Below are positions 1-9,945 of a stretch of DNA of 64,000 nucleotides, in pieces. Every line of letters begins with the position of its first letter. Position 1 is the stretch's first letter. The stretch is taken from positions 3,054,001-3,118,000 of the forward strand of contig NZ_CP107532.1 of NCBI RefSeq assembly GCF_025813715.1, written 5' to 3'. The notes under the pieces were generated by a model. The model was not told where the DNA came from, did no database searches, and was given only the letters and a program-made list of their open reading frames with translations. Both the position numbers and the translations under genes were made by a program. Source of the DNA: Methylobacterium sp. FF17 (GTDB lineage Bacteria > Pseudomonadota > Alphaproteobacteria > Rhizobiales > Beijerinckiaceae).

Positions 1-754
1 ATTGACGAAAGTTAAGTCGCTGCCGATGCTTGCAATAATTCTTAGCACGTCCAGTTCCATATTTAAAATACTGCTTAGCGAGTTGGGTAAAGCTTCCTCT
101 TGGAAAATACTTCAGGCAAGCCTTCGATTCCATCCAAATTTTTCCGCCAGCTCTAAGATGACGTACGTCAAATTCCGCATCCTCGTTGTGGGTGAAACTT
201 TCGTCGTACCCACCTACAGCCACGAAAACTTCCCGCCTGAAGGCTGCGTGATGACCGTGCTCTACCCATAGGGATTTGTGCCCGAGACGATGTAGTGATC
301 CCCCGTTGCCAAGTCGACTGTTCTGAGCTGCAGCGATAGCGATCTGGCGACAGCCGGCCCCAATAGTTGTCATAGGCACGACAACCGACGAAGCGCCGGT
401 TTCCAATAGGGCATCGTAAACCACCTCGACAAAGTTTTTGGGGTACTCGGCATGACAGTCTGCTCGAATAAACACCTCACTACGTGGATTTGCTAGCTTG
501 ACGGCAAGGTTAACAGCGGCAGATTGCACCCGCTTTTCGTTATGAATGAGCCTGATGCGTGGATTTCCTTTAGCGATATCGCGAACGATAGCTACCGTGC
601 GATCGCGACTGCCACCATCTACTACCAAGATTTCATAATCGAACCGATTCATATCTGAGGAGAGACATATAAGAGTTCGTGCAACATAACGCTCCTCGTT
701 TAACGTTGGTACAATGATTGTTAAATGTGTCCTGCTGGTCATGCCTTTTCCCAT
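1..754 (-). CDS. ExoA-like family 2 glycosyltransferase (3' end outside window)
   Basis: Reading the minus strand from about 754 gives an open frame that leaves the window at base 1, so the C-terminus is missing. It begins with a GT2 nucleotide-binding strand (LTIIVPTLNEERYV), then VVDGGSRDRT, RADCHAEYPKNFVE, the block VEHGHHAAFRREVF and VGGYDESFTHNEDAEFD. This ordered set is characteristic of ExoA, the membrane-associated glucosyltransferase that adds an early sugar to lipid-linked succinoglycan repeat units. Two in-frame ATGs are possible (754 and 742); neither has a clear Shine-Dalgarno, and 742 is only one base from a GGGAAAAGG run. The real substrate of this homologue is unknown. It points away from the next genes and is separated from them by about 1.2 kb. 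Confidence 0.85.
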   Translation of the reverse strand, partial: MGKGMTSRTHLTIIVPTLNEERYVARTLICLSSDMNRFDYEILVVDGGSRDRTVAIVRDIAKGNPRIRLIHNEKRVQSAAVNLAVKLANPRSEVFIRADCHAEYPKNFVEVVYDALLETGASSVVVPMTTIGAGCRQIAIAAAQNSRLGNGGSLHRLGHKSLWVEHGHHAAFRREVFVAVGGYDESFTHNEDAEFDVRHLRAGGKIWMESKACLKYFPRGSFTQLAKQYFKYGTGRAKNYCKHRQRLNFRQ

Positions 755-1947
755 TGCAAGTTGATGAAACCACAGCGCTAAGCAACGCTCCTGGCAGCTT
801 TTTGTTAAACTAACACCGACGAGGTCTCTACCGTATACGTAGTAAAATGAATTATTATAAGTGATTTTTGTATCATTGTCAGTGAAAGCAAATGATATTT
901 CTGATGAGCTAGGTATCTCTGCGCTAAATGTATGCTGAAATACTAGAACGCGGCCCCACAATACATAATTGCATTAAGTGATTTAAGGGTGGCACTACAT
1001 ACAGTATGAATCTGGCCGACATAGTGTTCAAAAGATTATCTTAGTTTTCCGGTCTAAGCAACTCAATTCCCATAACCTCGAGACATTAAGCCGCCTGAGG
1101 TCATGTAAGATCATATTTTGTTGTAATAAAATGTACGGTGAATCGCTGAGTACTTATCTCAAAGGCAATTGAAAGAGGGCTTGATATAGCTGTCGTCGGT
1201 TAGGTCTCTCGATCGGCCGACGTCGATCTCTACCTGATTCCAGTGGACTTACTGGTCCAGTATGCGCTCGGCAAGATCCGGCACGTTGTCGGAATACAGC
1301 TTCCGAAGAAGTGCCTTTGAGAGAACGGAGGTGTTCCGCAAATCTGTCATCCACAAGGCTCAGAAGTTCGCTTTTGGCGTAAGCGAGAAGGCATCCAACT
1401 TGTGGCAATCAGGCTATCGGAATCCTTAACGGACGTCCGTCGAACAGGCAGTCAGAACACCCGCCAAGGGCGGCCCAACAGCGCCAACCCGTTTAATAAG
1501 GAAAACCGTCAATTCCGATAATGTTGTACTTCTTCACACGGAAACTTCGACTCTGGTATCCTCCAGCTAATTATACAGATCGCCGCGATCGTATGGAGCG
1601 CCCTCGTGCGCGCACTCCCCGCAAGAAGAACCGAACGTCGTGGATCCAACGGAACTGGCTGGCAGCTGGCCATCGCATTTGCCCAGAGCATCAAGGAGGC
1701 TTGCCACCACTCGGTAGAGGGCTTCGTTTCTAACGGAGATTGCCTGCTCAAGAACATTCCTATATTCGCCCTTTCGGCCTCAAACTTCGGAAAAGAGTTC
1801 TTTATCTCTGAACCTCTGATAAGCAAACCTACTTGGAATCGAGCTGAAAATTTTCATACAGCACAATAGCCTCCCCCCATTTGTTCTGAGGAAAAGTTCA
1901 AGTTTCTTGTTGCAGCATCAGAACCGAGAATTTTTTAGGAACCGGGT
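755..1947. other. Long non-coding or degenerate stretch
   Basis: About 1.2 kb with no gene I can support. The first 400 bases (to about 1150) are AT-rich and lie upstream of the ExoA-like gene, so its promoter probably sits there. The rest has several short overlapping frames on both strands without recognisable motifs and looks like decayed coding sequence. I see no terminal repeats or convincing transposase motif. Confidence 0.5.
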
Positions 1948-3141
1948 TCACTGATTCATTTCATTTAGTGCTTTCAAGAACAATTGCCCATTTCGATTCC
2001 AATCGAACAGGTGGTCGGCAGCGGCAAAGGCGTTCCTCTGCATCGCGCTCAGTGTCGCGTGATCGTCCGATACAGCTACAATCTTCCTAGCAAGATCTTG
2101 ACTTTCATTGGCAATGATGAAATGGTCTGTTAAAGTCTTAGGTAGTCCGTGCAACGTGCCCTGTAAAGCAGCCACTGGCACACCGTTGAAGATATAGTCC
2201 AGCGTCTTCAGCTTGAAACCGCCGCCTATTGCGTCAATGGTTAAGGCGCAAAAAGCCCCGTTTAGTGCGTCCGGAAGGTTCGGGACAAAGCCGAGGAAAT
2301 TAACATCAGGGAAGCTAGCCGACCACTTTGCTAGGACGTCAGCAGGTATCGAGCCAGCTACGTTGAGAGTGATACCCGCGTGAGAAAGGATCGGGATCGC
2401 ATCATGCATGAAGGCTTCAAGGTTCAGTTGCTTCGCAATCCAGTGAAACGAGCCCACAATTACTACACGCTTCGTACCGCCAACGGAAAGAAGTTGGCGC
2501 TTTGGCGAACGTGGGCCAGCATATCCGGGAGGAAGCGCTAAACTAAGGTGCCGTGCGTCGAGCAGACGAAAAGCCTTCGCATCGTCTTCTGTAAGAGTTA
2601 CTATGAGGTTCGAAGCACGAGTAAGAGCTTTTTCCGCCGCTTTGGTCTTGAAGTGGTTTAGCCAAAGTGCAAATTTCTTTACCGGATTGCCTTTGTAGCC
2701 ACTTGCGATCAAGGCAGTTAGTTCGGTCTCGTAGTCGTGCGCAACGTGAATAATTCTAGGGACATTTTTGCCCAAACGCTTCAACTCCGGCAAGGCCCAG
2801 ACTAATGCGTACTGATCCAGGACCACGGCATCGAACCTGCTTCCAGAGAGGGTCTTGCGTAGAGTACTCCTGTAGGAGGCAGTCGCAAAACGCGCGGCAA
2901 CCAGCGGCATAAGGCTGAACAGTGCCAAAACCTTCCAGCGCGGTCTTCCAGGTATTCTTATCCACCGAACCCTTGACTCCAACACTCTGACGTCGCCAGG
3001 CTCATCATCAGGATTCGATAGACCCAAAAAATCAACGATCGCACCCGAGCGCGCAACAGCCCCGATAAGTTCAGCTGAATAGATTCGGTCGCCACTATTG
3101 AGCGGTAGCGGAACGATACGGCCGAGCCAGAGGATTTTCAC
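1948..3141 (-). CDS. GT4-type (GT-B fold) glycosyltransferase
   Basis: 397 aa. The N-terminus MKILWLGRIVPLPLNSGDR is the usual start of GT4 sugar transferases, with a glycine/serine-rich loop after the first strand. The second Rossmann half starts near RVVIVGSFHW (about residue 225), and the donor-site helix appears as GGFKLKTLDYIFNGVPVAAL near residue 305. It is a retaining nucleotide-sugar transferase by family; donor and acceptor cannot be read from sequence. Its ATG overlaps the end of the upstream oxidoreductase gene by 4 bases, so the two are translationally coupled in one operon with the aldo/keto reductase. Likely role: adding a sugar to the lipid-linked EPS repeat on the cytoplasmic face. 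Confidence 0.8.
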   Translation of the reverse strand: MKILWLGRIVPLPLNSGDRIYSAELIGAVARSGAIVDFLGLSNPDDEPGDVRVLESRVRWIRIPGRPRWKVLALFSLMPLVAARFATASYRSTLRKTLSGSRFDAVVLDQYALVWALPELKRLGKNVPRIIHVAHDYETELTALIASGYKGNPVKKFALWLNHFKTKAAEKALTRASNLIVTLTEDDAKAFRLLDARHLSLALPPGYAGPRSPKRQLLSVGGTKRVVIVGSFHWIAKQLNLEAFMHDAIPILSHAGITLNVAGSIPADVLAKWSASFPDVNFLGFVPNLPDALNGAFCALTIDAIGGGFKLKTLDYIFNGVPVAALQGTLHGLPKTLTDHFIIANESQDLARKIVAVSDDHATLSAMQRNAFAAADHLFDWNRNGQLFLKALNEMNQ

Positions 3142-4850
3142 TGATCGACGCTCCTGGTGTCGGTCTCGCGCTTAGGTAGCGTTCGTTTGAGGTGATCCGC
3201 CAGGCGCAGTGTTAACGCCAACGCGGTAAGCGTAGGATTGGCGTGGCTGCAAGTAGGGAAGATCGCACTACCAACCGCATATACATTGTCAACTTCGAAG
3301 ACTCTGCAATCAGAATCAACTACGCCGGTTCTTTCGTCGCAGCCCATTCGAACTGTACCAATATGGTGCCCGCCTACCGGCCCGCAATTCGACAGTAGCT
3401 CCCTTAGGTTACGCTGACCAAAATCGATGCATCCTACACCGGCATGCCGTAAGGCCGCATCAACCTCCAGATAGCTTTCTTCAATCGAGGCAACATCTTG
3501 CTCGGTTGCCTTCCATGACACATTCAATTTCAGTTGACCGAAGTGGTCGCGCTGATCGCTTACAGTAACTCGACTATCTGGATTAGGCTCCTGTTCTGCA
3601 TTGAAGTCGACCGGATAGGCCCCGTTGGCGTCTTGCAGCGCAACGTAGGGAAGGCGGCGATACTTCAAATGGCGTCCTAAAATCCATTTTGGGATGAACG
3701 CCGCAAGCGTTGGCATTCCTGTAATAACGTTTAGTACATGGCGGCGCCAGAAGTCGACACCCTTCGGCATCTCTTCCAACGCGACTAGTTCGGTGCTGGT
3801 AATTTTACGGCGGTACTCGGGTAAGATAAACTGCTTTGCAAAATACATCAGAGAAAGAACTGCATTCCTATGACTCGGATCCACAGGATTCGCGTGATGA
3901 AGCCGAAAAATCGTATTGCGCAAGTTTCGTTCGTTCTGGGCTTTGTCGGAAAGCCGCAAACGACGGCGCGCAAATACGCCATCAATCGTTCGCTCAAAGT
4001 TCCATGCAACACGCCGCGACCCTGGCGTTAGACGCAATTTACCCACTGTTCCTTCGATGTGGCACATGTAGAAGCGCCCTAATAAGTCATGGCTGTTGCC
4101 TAGCCCAGCGGAATGATCGCGTGTGGAAGCAGCGAACAGTCGAACCGTCTCTAGACCTCCACTCGCCACCACAAAAACTTTAGCCGCCACTGTAAACCGA
4201 TTTCCGGAGGAGGTCGCAAACTTTCCGACGTCCACATGCCCACCACCGTTTCTGGTCTCTAGCTCAATGCAAGTGGACTCGATGACGATGCGCAGGTTGT
4301 GCTGGCTGAGCAAAACTTTGCTGTAACGTCGCGCGAAGTTTGTCGGTGGGCTGTAACGCTCAATTCCCCCTTCCAAGGTAAGGTTTACCCCGCCACTGAT
4401 TTCAAGGCCTTCGATGAATGGCTCACTCGAACAAAGAGCGTTCTCGCCGAACTTGAAAGCACCAGCTTCACACTCATGCAATGCGTCGTCATAGAACCGG
4501 GCAACGTCTCCATATCTTATCGGCCATCCGCTATAAGGAACGTAGTTGCGTACTTCAAAATCGATCGGATCGAACGGGATGCAACGACCGCCCCAAATAG
4601 TTGAAGAGCCGCCAAATCGGCGTTCTCGATACATATCAATTGGTGGGTGATTGCTATCTGGATCAATCTCACCTGTATTTAGTTTTTGGGCATCAGCCGT
4701 AGCTTTTAGGCCGCCACTTTCCATGAGCAAGACATCGATGCCGTCTGCAGCCAGGATTCTTGCTAGAGTGATACCCACCGGCCCAGCGCCAACAATGCAA
4801 ACATCGGCGCCTAGACGAGTGTTATTAGGAACACTTCGACCATCAATCAT
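3138..4850 (-). CDS. GMC-family FAD-dependent oxidoreductase
   Basis: 570 aa. An N-terminal dinucleotide-binding motif VCIVGAGPVGITLARIL (about residues 18-34) is followed by GGSSTIWGGRCIPFDP, a typical GMC FAD-binding segment. The C-terminal GMC domain carries GGHHIGTVRMG and later AVGSAIFPTCSHANPT, which contain the His and Asn positions used for alcohol oxidation in this family. GMC enzymes oxidise sugar or other alcohols with FAD. Here the gene overlaps both neighbours by 4 bases (4847-4850 and 3138-3141), placing it between an aldo/keto reductase and a glycosyltransferase. That context suggests redox modification of a sugar or polymer building block, but the substrate is unknown. No signal peptide is visible, so it is probably cytoplasmic. 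Confidence 0.88.
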   Translation of the reverse strand: MIDGRSVPNNTRLGADVCIVGAGPVGITLARILAADGIDVLLMESGGLKATADAQKLNTGEIDPDSNHPPIDMYRERRFGGSSTIWGGRCIPFDPIDFEVRNYVPYSGWPIRYGDVARFYDDALHECEAGAFKFGENALCSSEPFIEGLEISGGVNLTLEGGIERYSPPTNFARRYSKVLLSQHNLRIVIESTCIELETRNGGGHVDVGKFATSSGNRFTVAAKVFVVASGGLETVRLFAASTRDHSAGLGNSHDLLGRFYMCHIEGTVGKLRLTPGSRRVAWNFERTIDGVFARRRLRLSDKAQNERNLRNTIFRLHHANPVDPSHRNAVLSLMYFAKQFILPEYRRKITSTELVALEEMPKGVDFWRRHVLNVITGMPTLAAFIPKWILGRHLKYRRLPYVALQDANGAYPVDFNAEQEPNPDSRVTVSDQRDHFGQLKLNVSWKATEQDVASIEESYLEVDAALRHAGVGCIDFGQRNLRELLSNCGPVGGHHIGTVRMGCDERTGVVDSDCRVFEVDNVYAVGSAIFPTCSHANPTLTALALTLRLADHLKRTLPKRETDTRSVDQ

Positions 4851-5716
4851 CGTTTGAAGGATTCCATTTTAGGAGGATATTTGATCCCATCGACAACCTC
4901 CTGGAGATGACTCAGCTTCGTCGTCCCGAGTAGGACCCACGATATTTCAGGTTTCGCAAGCAAGGATCGCGTCAGCGCAGTTATTTCACCACCTCTACTA
5001 GCCTGTGAGACATTCGAATTGGGCGTGATTATTGAATTATTCCGTCTGGCTATTAATATCTTACCTTTTTCTGTTGCCTGCTCAAGAAATGCAACTGTTT
5101 CAGGCTCCAAACCGACGGGAAATTGAATGATTTCGATTCTTTCGTCATATAATGCGTCAAAAGCTGTAGTTAATTCCTCACACGATACCCCAATTTTACG
5201 AACCTTGCCTGCTACTTTAAGTTCTGCGAGCGTCCCGATCGCTTCGCGTTCACGCAAAATGTCCGAAGAAGGACTATGAAGCAGGTAGGCGTCAAGCGAA
5301 TCAGTTCTAAGGCGTCTTAAACTGCGTTCAGCGGCTTTAGTAAGATAGGCCGGCGAAAAGTCTTGCGGTAGCATTCCGGAACGGGCATTCCTCAAACCGT
5401 TCCGCGTAAAGCTGAGAGAGCGCACGATAGGCGCAAGCGCTTTCTTAAATGGATTGATCGTACGCCACGGCTGCGGAAAAAACTGCCCCCCCTTGGTCAC
5501 GATCAACACCTCACTGCGGTGTCTTCCTAACTTGTTTCCAAGAATCTGCTCGCTTTCGCCTTGTCCGTATACATCTGCGGTGTCAAACAGACGAACGCCC
5601 AGGTCTACCGCCCCACGAATGAGCATCTCCGCCTCTCGAGAGCTCGCACCAAGCAAAGATCCCAGCCGGTTACAACCAAGCCCCAACTGGGCCGGCGTTG
5701 GGGAAAATTCTGTCAC
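4847..5716 (-). CDS. Aldo/keto reductase
   Basis: 289 aa, near the usual size for the family. The catalytic tetrad can be placed at Asp45 and Tyr50 (FDTADVY), Lys75 (IVTKGG) and His147 (LLHSPS). The TIM-barrel family reduces carbonyls with NADPH. It is the first gene of a three-gene minus-strand operon (aldo/keto reductase, GMC oxidoreductase, GT4) with 4-base ATGA overlaps. The start lies 175 bases from the divergent GT4 gene at 5892, so the promoters of both units must be in that gap. An aldo/keto reductase paired with a flavin alcohol oxidase beside glycosyltransferases fits interconversion of an oxidised sugar, which is an inference. Confidence 0.9.
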   Translation of the reverse strand: MTEFSPTPAQLGLGCNRLGSLLGASSREAEMLIRGAVDLGVRLFDTADVYGQGESEQILGNKLGRHRSEVLIVTKGGQFFPQPWRTINPFKKALAPIVRSLSFTRNGLRNARSGMLPQDFSPAYLTKAAERSLRRLRTDSLDAYLLHSPSSDILREREAIGTLAELKVAGKVRKIGVSCEELTTAFDALYDERIEIIQFPVGLEPETVAFLEQATEKGKILIARRNNSIITPNSNVSQASRGGEITALTRSLLAKPEISWVLLGTTKLSHLQEVVDGIKYPPKMESFKR

Positions 5717-5891
5717 AATTCCTCCTTCGCTCTTTTTGCATCAATCGATTCGTCTTCGCCTTTTGGGAGTCGTTGCTTTCGTTCACTCTTCACGTCATAG
5801 CGCTGGTCGGTGTAGGAAGCAAACGCTCGAAACGGGATCATCGGCCAGGTACCTGCTAACATTCAACATCTTAAGAAAGAAGGTTGCGTTG
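5717..5891. promoter_or_regulatory. Divergent promoter region between two EPS transcription units
   Basis: The 175-bp gap between the start codons of the minus-strand aldo/keto reductase and the plus-strand GT4 must contain the promoters for both. The right end has AGAAGG about 8 bases before the GT4 ATG, a good ribosome-binding site. I could not assign a -35/-10 pair with confidence. Confidence 0.4.
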
Positions 5892-7058
5892 ATGAACTCT
5901 GAGCTTAAAATTCTTGTATGTCAGGATAGCTTAATGTTCGGTGGGCATGAAAGAATGTTCCTTTCGCTTGTCCCCGTTTTGCTCGAGCTAGATTGGCTGG
6001 ATAGTTTGGTGATTTGTGTTCCCTCTGCCAACTTTGCCTTCCTGCAAGCTCTCGATCAGGCCAAATTGCCGCGCTTACGTGTCCGACAACTCCGCTATTC
6101 GAAGGTGCGTGGCGAGCCCTACCGCGCGCCGCTGCGTTGGATGTACCGCCGGGAGATGGACACAGTGCTCTCGGAGGAGATGCCCGCGCTTGTCTTGCTC
6201 TTGCAGGGACGCATTGAGAATGCCTTGGTTCCCATGCTTGCAGCTCGCAAGGCGCGGATTCCTATATTTTCTTATCTACCTATGGCGCACGGAACGTCCG
6301 AACTAGGGTACCGTAATTTTACGCCGGCTATCACTCGGACGCTCGACTGGATTCGGAGCTACTATTATCGTTTACCTGATGGCTACGCGGTGCCGTCATC
6401 GGCCGTTGAGCGCCAGTTGCGCTCCCGCGGTGTCACAGCGCGTATCGACGTGGTACCCAATGTCGTCCCGCTAATTCCCGCCTCATCATCCCGCGCGGAT
6501 GTCCGCGTGAAGCTCGGTATCGCACTTGACGAAAGGCTGGCACTTTTTATTGGTCGCATCGATCGGCATCAGAAGGGGCTTGACCTCCTTATAGAAGTAA
6601 TCGCCAGGTCCGTTCCAGTTGACCAGAGGTGGCGGTTCGCCTTTGTCGGCGATGGACCTGATGCATCTTGGCTGGATGACGCATTAGAGACAGCGGGCCT
6701 TCTTCCCCAATGCCGGCGGATTAATTGGACTGATAACCCCAGCGATTGGTATACGGCTTCCGACGCGATTGTGATGCCCTCGCGCTTTGAAGGAGTGCCG
6801 CTAACCATGATCGAGGCGCTCCTCCACGACCGACCTGTCCTCGCCTCCGAAATTGACGTGTTCCTCGACTACTTACCGCGCGAAGGACTTGTGCGATTTG
6901 ATGAAACTTTGAATATCTTCGACGCCCTTAATTTTATCTGCAGCGCTTCACTTAAGGAAAAATACGCTATCGCCACGACGAAGATACGCGCTGAGTGTGA
7001 TCTGGATCTTTCTCGACGGCTCTTCGCAGAAGCAGTTAATCAAGTACTGAAGTTCTAA
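5892..7058 (+). CDS. GT4-type glycosyltransferase
   Basis: 388 aa from ATG 5892, chosen because AGAAGG sits about 8 bases upstream and because the family N-terminus (KILVCQDSLMFGGHERM, with the glycine-rich acceptor loop) starts here. The open frame extends further upstream, but that part overlaps the divergent reductase gene and has no family similarity. The GT-B donor domain contains ALFIGRIDRHQKGLDLLIE and the E-x7-E motif in RFEGVPLTMIEA (Glu300 and Glu308), which binds the nucleotide sugar in retaining GT4 enzymes. It is transcribed away from the reductase operon. Linkage and sugar specificity are unknown. Downstream lie only IS remnants. Confidence 0.88.
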   Translation: MNSELKILVCQDSLMFGGHERMFLSLVPVLLELDWLDSLVICVPSANFAFLQALDQAKLPRLRVRQLRYSKVRGEPYRAPLRWMYRREMDTVLSEEMPALVLLLQGRIENALVPMLAARKARIPIFSYLPMAHGTSELGYRNFTPAITRTLDWIRSYYYRLPDGYAVPSSAVERQLRSRGVTARIDVVPNVVPLIPASSSRADVRVKLGIALDERLALFIGRIDRHQKGLDLLIEVIARSVPVDQRWRFAFVGDGPDASWLDDALETAGLLPQCRRINWTDNPSDWYTASDAIVMPSRFEGVPLTMIEALLHDRPVLASEIDVFLDYLPREGLVRFDETLNIFDALNFICSASLKEKYAIATTKIRAECDLDLSRRLFAEAVNQVLKF

Positions 7059-7430
7059 ACTCATAGCCCTCTCACTCGGGGCTTCAGGCTCAAGGGACTT
7101 AGGGCCGATGTTTCCTGATCCCGATGAGTCACTTGCGCAGGTCACGCTCCTATCTTCGCGTTCAGCGCTGAGCCGGTGCATAATAGGCTCGACGCATGTT
7201 GAGTGAGCGTGTGACATAATCGGAAGTTCGAGAGAAGCCGATTGAAATGCTATTTTAGATCTGCTCGGAGGGGTTGCCTCAAAGCCACATCTGACAAAGC
7301 GACAAGCGGGATAGGTGCGGGTTGCCGGTGGCCCACAGACGAATGCGGTCAAACGCGGTCATAGGTGTTCTGCTAGATTTTTTGTCCCGCTGTGTGGTTT
7401 TACGACTGATGCCGCATGCAGGGACGCGCT
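7059..7430. other. Intergenic, ends in the left end of an IS481 remnant
   Basis: No gene is supported here. The last 70 bases or so (from about 7360) are probably the left end of the IS481-type element, because its transposase starts at 7431. Confidence 0.45.
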
Positions 7431-7858
7431 ATGGGACAGGTTCTCCACGGCAGCGCCGCGACGACTGCGACGGTCCGTCGAGCAATGCAAGCTCGTCAGG
7501 TAAGCGTGAGGGCTGCGGCCAAGCGCTATGGTATTAGCCCCACGACGGTGCAGAAGTGGCGCTCGCGCCAGACCAGCTCGGATGCGCGGAATGGGCTGAA
7601 GGAGCCCCGCTCCAGCGTGCTCAGCCTGGAGGACGAGGCGGTCATCGTCGCCTTCCAGCGGCACACCCTGCTGCCGCGCGACGACTGCCTTTAAGCGCTG
7701 CAGCCGAGCCTGCCGCATCTGACCCGCTTGTCGCTGCGTCTCTGCGTGCAGCGTCACGGCATCAGCTGCCTGCCGGATGTCAACGGCGACAAGCCCAAGC
7801 GCTCGCGCTTCAAGGCCTACCTGTTCGGACACCTCGAAGAACCGTGCAATGGCGGGGT
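7431..7858 (+). pseudogene. IS481-family transposase, N-terminal remnant
   Basis: The frame starts MGQVLHGSAATTATVRRAMQ, followed by a helix-turn-helix (VRAAAKRYGISPTTVQKW) and KEPRSSVLSLEDEAVIVAFQ, the standard IS481-type N-terminus. A TAA at about 7692 replaces the Tyr codon normally found in the DDCLYALQP motif. Reading continues in frame as ALQPSLPHLTRLSLRLCVQ to about 7850, where an IS5 remnant cuts it off. The whole DDE catalytic core is missing, so it cannot be active. Confidence 0.8.
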
Positions 7859-8610
7859 TTGACCGTCTGATTGACCCCGCCCGGAGCTTCGGCGTCCTCG
7901 GACTGGCGTTCTGGCAGTCTGGCAGTGGTGGTGAGGGGGCATAGGGTCCGCCCCGACCATCCCTCGGGCCGCCACCGGCCGGGCTTCGAGCCAGAGGAAG
8001 CGCTTGAGGTTGTAGGCGAGGTTGGTGAGCCCAATCTTGGTCCGGGCTCGAGCCAGGCCGATGGTGCGCACGAACAGGCCAAAGCGGTGCTTGTGGCCGG
8101 CAAATACCGTCTCGACCGCCGAGCGGACCTTGGAGCGGGCGCGGTTGGCCTCGCGCTGCGCCGGCGTCAGGTCGTGGCCGGGCTGTCGCCGGAAGTGGAT
8201 CTTCGAGCGCCGGCCATGCTTGGCCAGCTGAGCCTCGTTGGTCTTCGAGCGGTAGGCGGTATCGGCGAGAGACCTCGCTCGCCGTGCTGGCCGCGTCGAG
8301 GACGTTGGCCAGTTGCGTCCCGTCGTGAGCGGCCGCGCTGGTGACGGTGAAGCGGCGGACAAACCCGTGCTTGCGGTCGATCGAGACATGCGTCTTGTAC
8401 CCGAACACCGGGATCGCGATCTCAACCTTGGCCTTGGTGCCGTCCGCCTTTGCGGGCCGCGCCTTGGCCCGCTTTAGGGTCCAGCGGGCATCGCGGTCCT
8501 TCTGCGCGAGCTTCTTCGGTTTGGCCGCCCACGCGTCAGGGATCCTGCCCTCCCTGAGAGCCGCCTTCTCCGCATCGGTGTTGTGCTGACGTGGGCGCGA
8601 TGGTCGCGAT
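7859..8610 (-). pseudogene. IS5-family transposase remnant, truncated and frameshifted
   Basis: The minus strand reads GYKTHVSIDRKHGFVRRF and AAAHDGTQLANVLDAAS in one frame, then after a frameshift near 8270 ADTAYRSKTNEAQLAKHGRR, VETVFAGHKHRFGLFVRTIG and TNLAYNLKRFLWLEARP. These are the middle and C-terminal parts of an IS5-family DDE transposase, including the final Glu region (VETVFAGHKHRFG). The N-terminal part is removed at about 8610, where the inverted repeat of the IS256 element begins, so the IS256 insertion probably truncated it. Confidence 0.8.
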
Positions 8611-9884
8611 GGTCGTGTCCCAGGCGGTGGTGTAGCTGACGGGTGGTCATCGGCGATTGCCGGGTAGGGTCGGGTTGCGACGACCAACCCCGAACCCGAG
8701 AGACCCCCGATGACCGACGAGATGATGACCCTGCGCGGCCTCATGGAGAAGAGCGCCGATGCGGATTTGCTGCGCGAGATGATCGGCTTTGCGGCCGAGC
8801 GCCTGATGGAGCTGGAGGTGGGCGGCCTGACCGGGGCGGCCCAGGGCGAGAAGAGCGTCGAGCGCCTGGTCCAGCGTAACGGGTATCGCGACCGGGACTG
8901 GCAGACGCGCGCCGGCACGGTGGAGTTACGTATCCCCAAGCTGCGCAAGGGCTCGTACTTCCCTGGCTTCCTTGGAGCCACGACGCATGGCCGAGAAGGC
9001 GCTCACGGCGGTGATCCAGGAGGCCTACATCCAGGGGATCTCGACCCGCTCGGTCGACGATCTCGTCCAGGCCATGGGTGGTACCGGCGTGTCGAAGAGC
9101 CAGGTGTCGCGCCTGTGCCAGGAGATCGACGAGCGTGTGGGCGCGTTCCTCGACCGCTCCATCGAGGGCGAGTGGCCGTATCTTTGGATCGAGCGACCTA
9201 CGTGAAGGTTCGCCAGGACGGGCGCATCGTCTCGGTGGCGGTGATCGTGGCGGTCGGCGTGAACACCGACGGCCGCCGCGAAGTCCTCGGCATGGACGTC
9301 GGCCCGTCGGAGGCCGAGACGTTCTGGACGGCGTTCCTCCGGAAGCTGGCGCGCCGGGGCTTGCGTGGTGTGAAACTGGTAATCTCGGACGCTCACGAGG
9401 GCATCAAGGCCTCGGTCGCCAAGGTGATGAACGCCACCTGGCAACGGTGCCGCGTCCACTTCATGAGGAACGTGCTCGCCCATGCCGGCCGCTCGGGCCG
9501 CCGCGTCGTCTCAGCCTTCATCGCCACCGCGTTCGCTCAGGATGACGCGGAGGCGGCCCGTCAGCAATGGCGGCGGGTCGCCGATCAACTCCGCCCCAAG
9601 GTGCCCAAGCTCGCGACCCTGATGGACACGGCCGAGCCCGACGTGCTCGCCTACATGGGCTTCCCGGCCGCTCATCGGGTTAAGCTCCACAGCACGAACC
9701 CCCTCGAACGACTGAACGGCGAGATCAAGCGCCGGACCGAGGTCGTGGGTATCTTCCCCAACGAGGCTGCCATCAAACGTCTCGTCGGCGCAATCCTGCT
9801 CGAACAGAACGACGAATGGGCCGTCCAGCGCGGCCGCTACATGACGCTGGAAAGCATCGCCCCGATCGGCGATGATCCTCTCGT
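8611..9884 (+). mobile_element. IS256-family element, right end truncated
   Basis: The left end GGTCGTGTCCCAGGCGGTGG at 8611 is nearly the reverse complement of the intact right end of the second IS256 copy near 54442. Homology to that copy stops at about 9884 after the codons for GDDPLV, so the right terminal repeat is lost. The element overlies the truncated IS5 remnant on its left. Confidence 0.8.
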
Positions 9885-9945
9885 CAGGGAGCAGCTATCC
9901 TATCCTTCTCAGACTTGGGAGCCCAAAGAGAGAATCAGACTTTGA
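8710..9945 (+). pseudogene. IS256-family transposase with two compensating frameshifts
   Basis: The frame starts [20 protein letters not shown] and is open for 411 codons, but comparison with the copy at 53140 shows one extra T near 8970 and one missing base near 9192. Between them about 73 residues are read in the wrong frame; the correct residues ([20 protein letters not shown] and onward) sit in the next frame. The first catalytic Asp, in [10 protein letters not shown] of the other copy, is lost here (ATYVKV remains). After the second shift the mutator-type core is normal ([37 protein letters not shown]). The last 20 or so residues are foreign because the 3' end is truncated. It is almost certainly inactive. 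Confidence 0.85.

Noticed and set aside
1154..1869. Short frames in the left non-coding stretch
   Set aside because: They overlap on both strands, have no ribosome-binding site or family motif, and are probably chance frames.
5454..5891. Upstream extension of the GT4 gene by 146 codons
   Set aside because: It overlaps the divergent reductase gene, has no GT similarity, and ATG 5892 has a good ribosome-binding site.
7359..8981. A 540-codon minus-strand open frame
   Set aside because: Only its middle part matches an IS5 transposase. The rest is antisense to IS256 and IS481 genes, so the long frame is a by-product of high GC.
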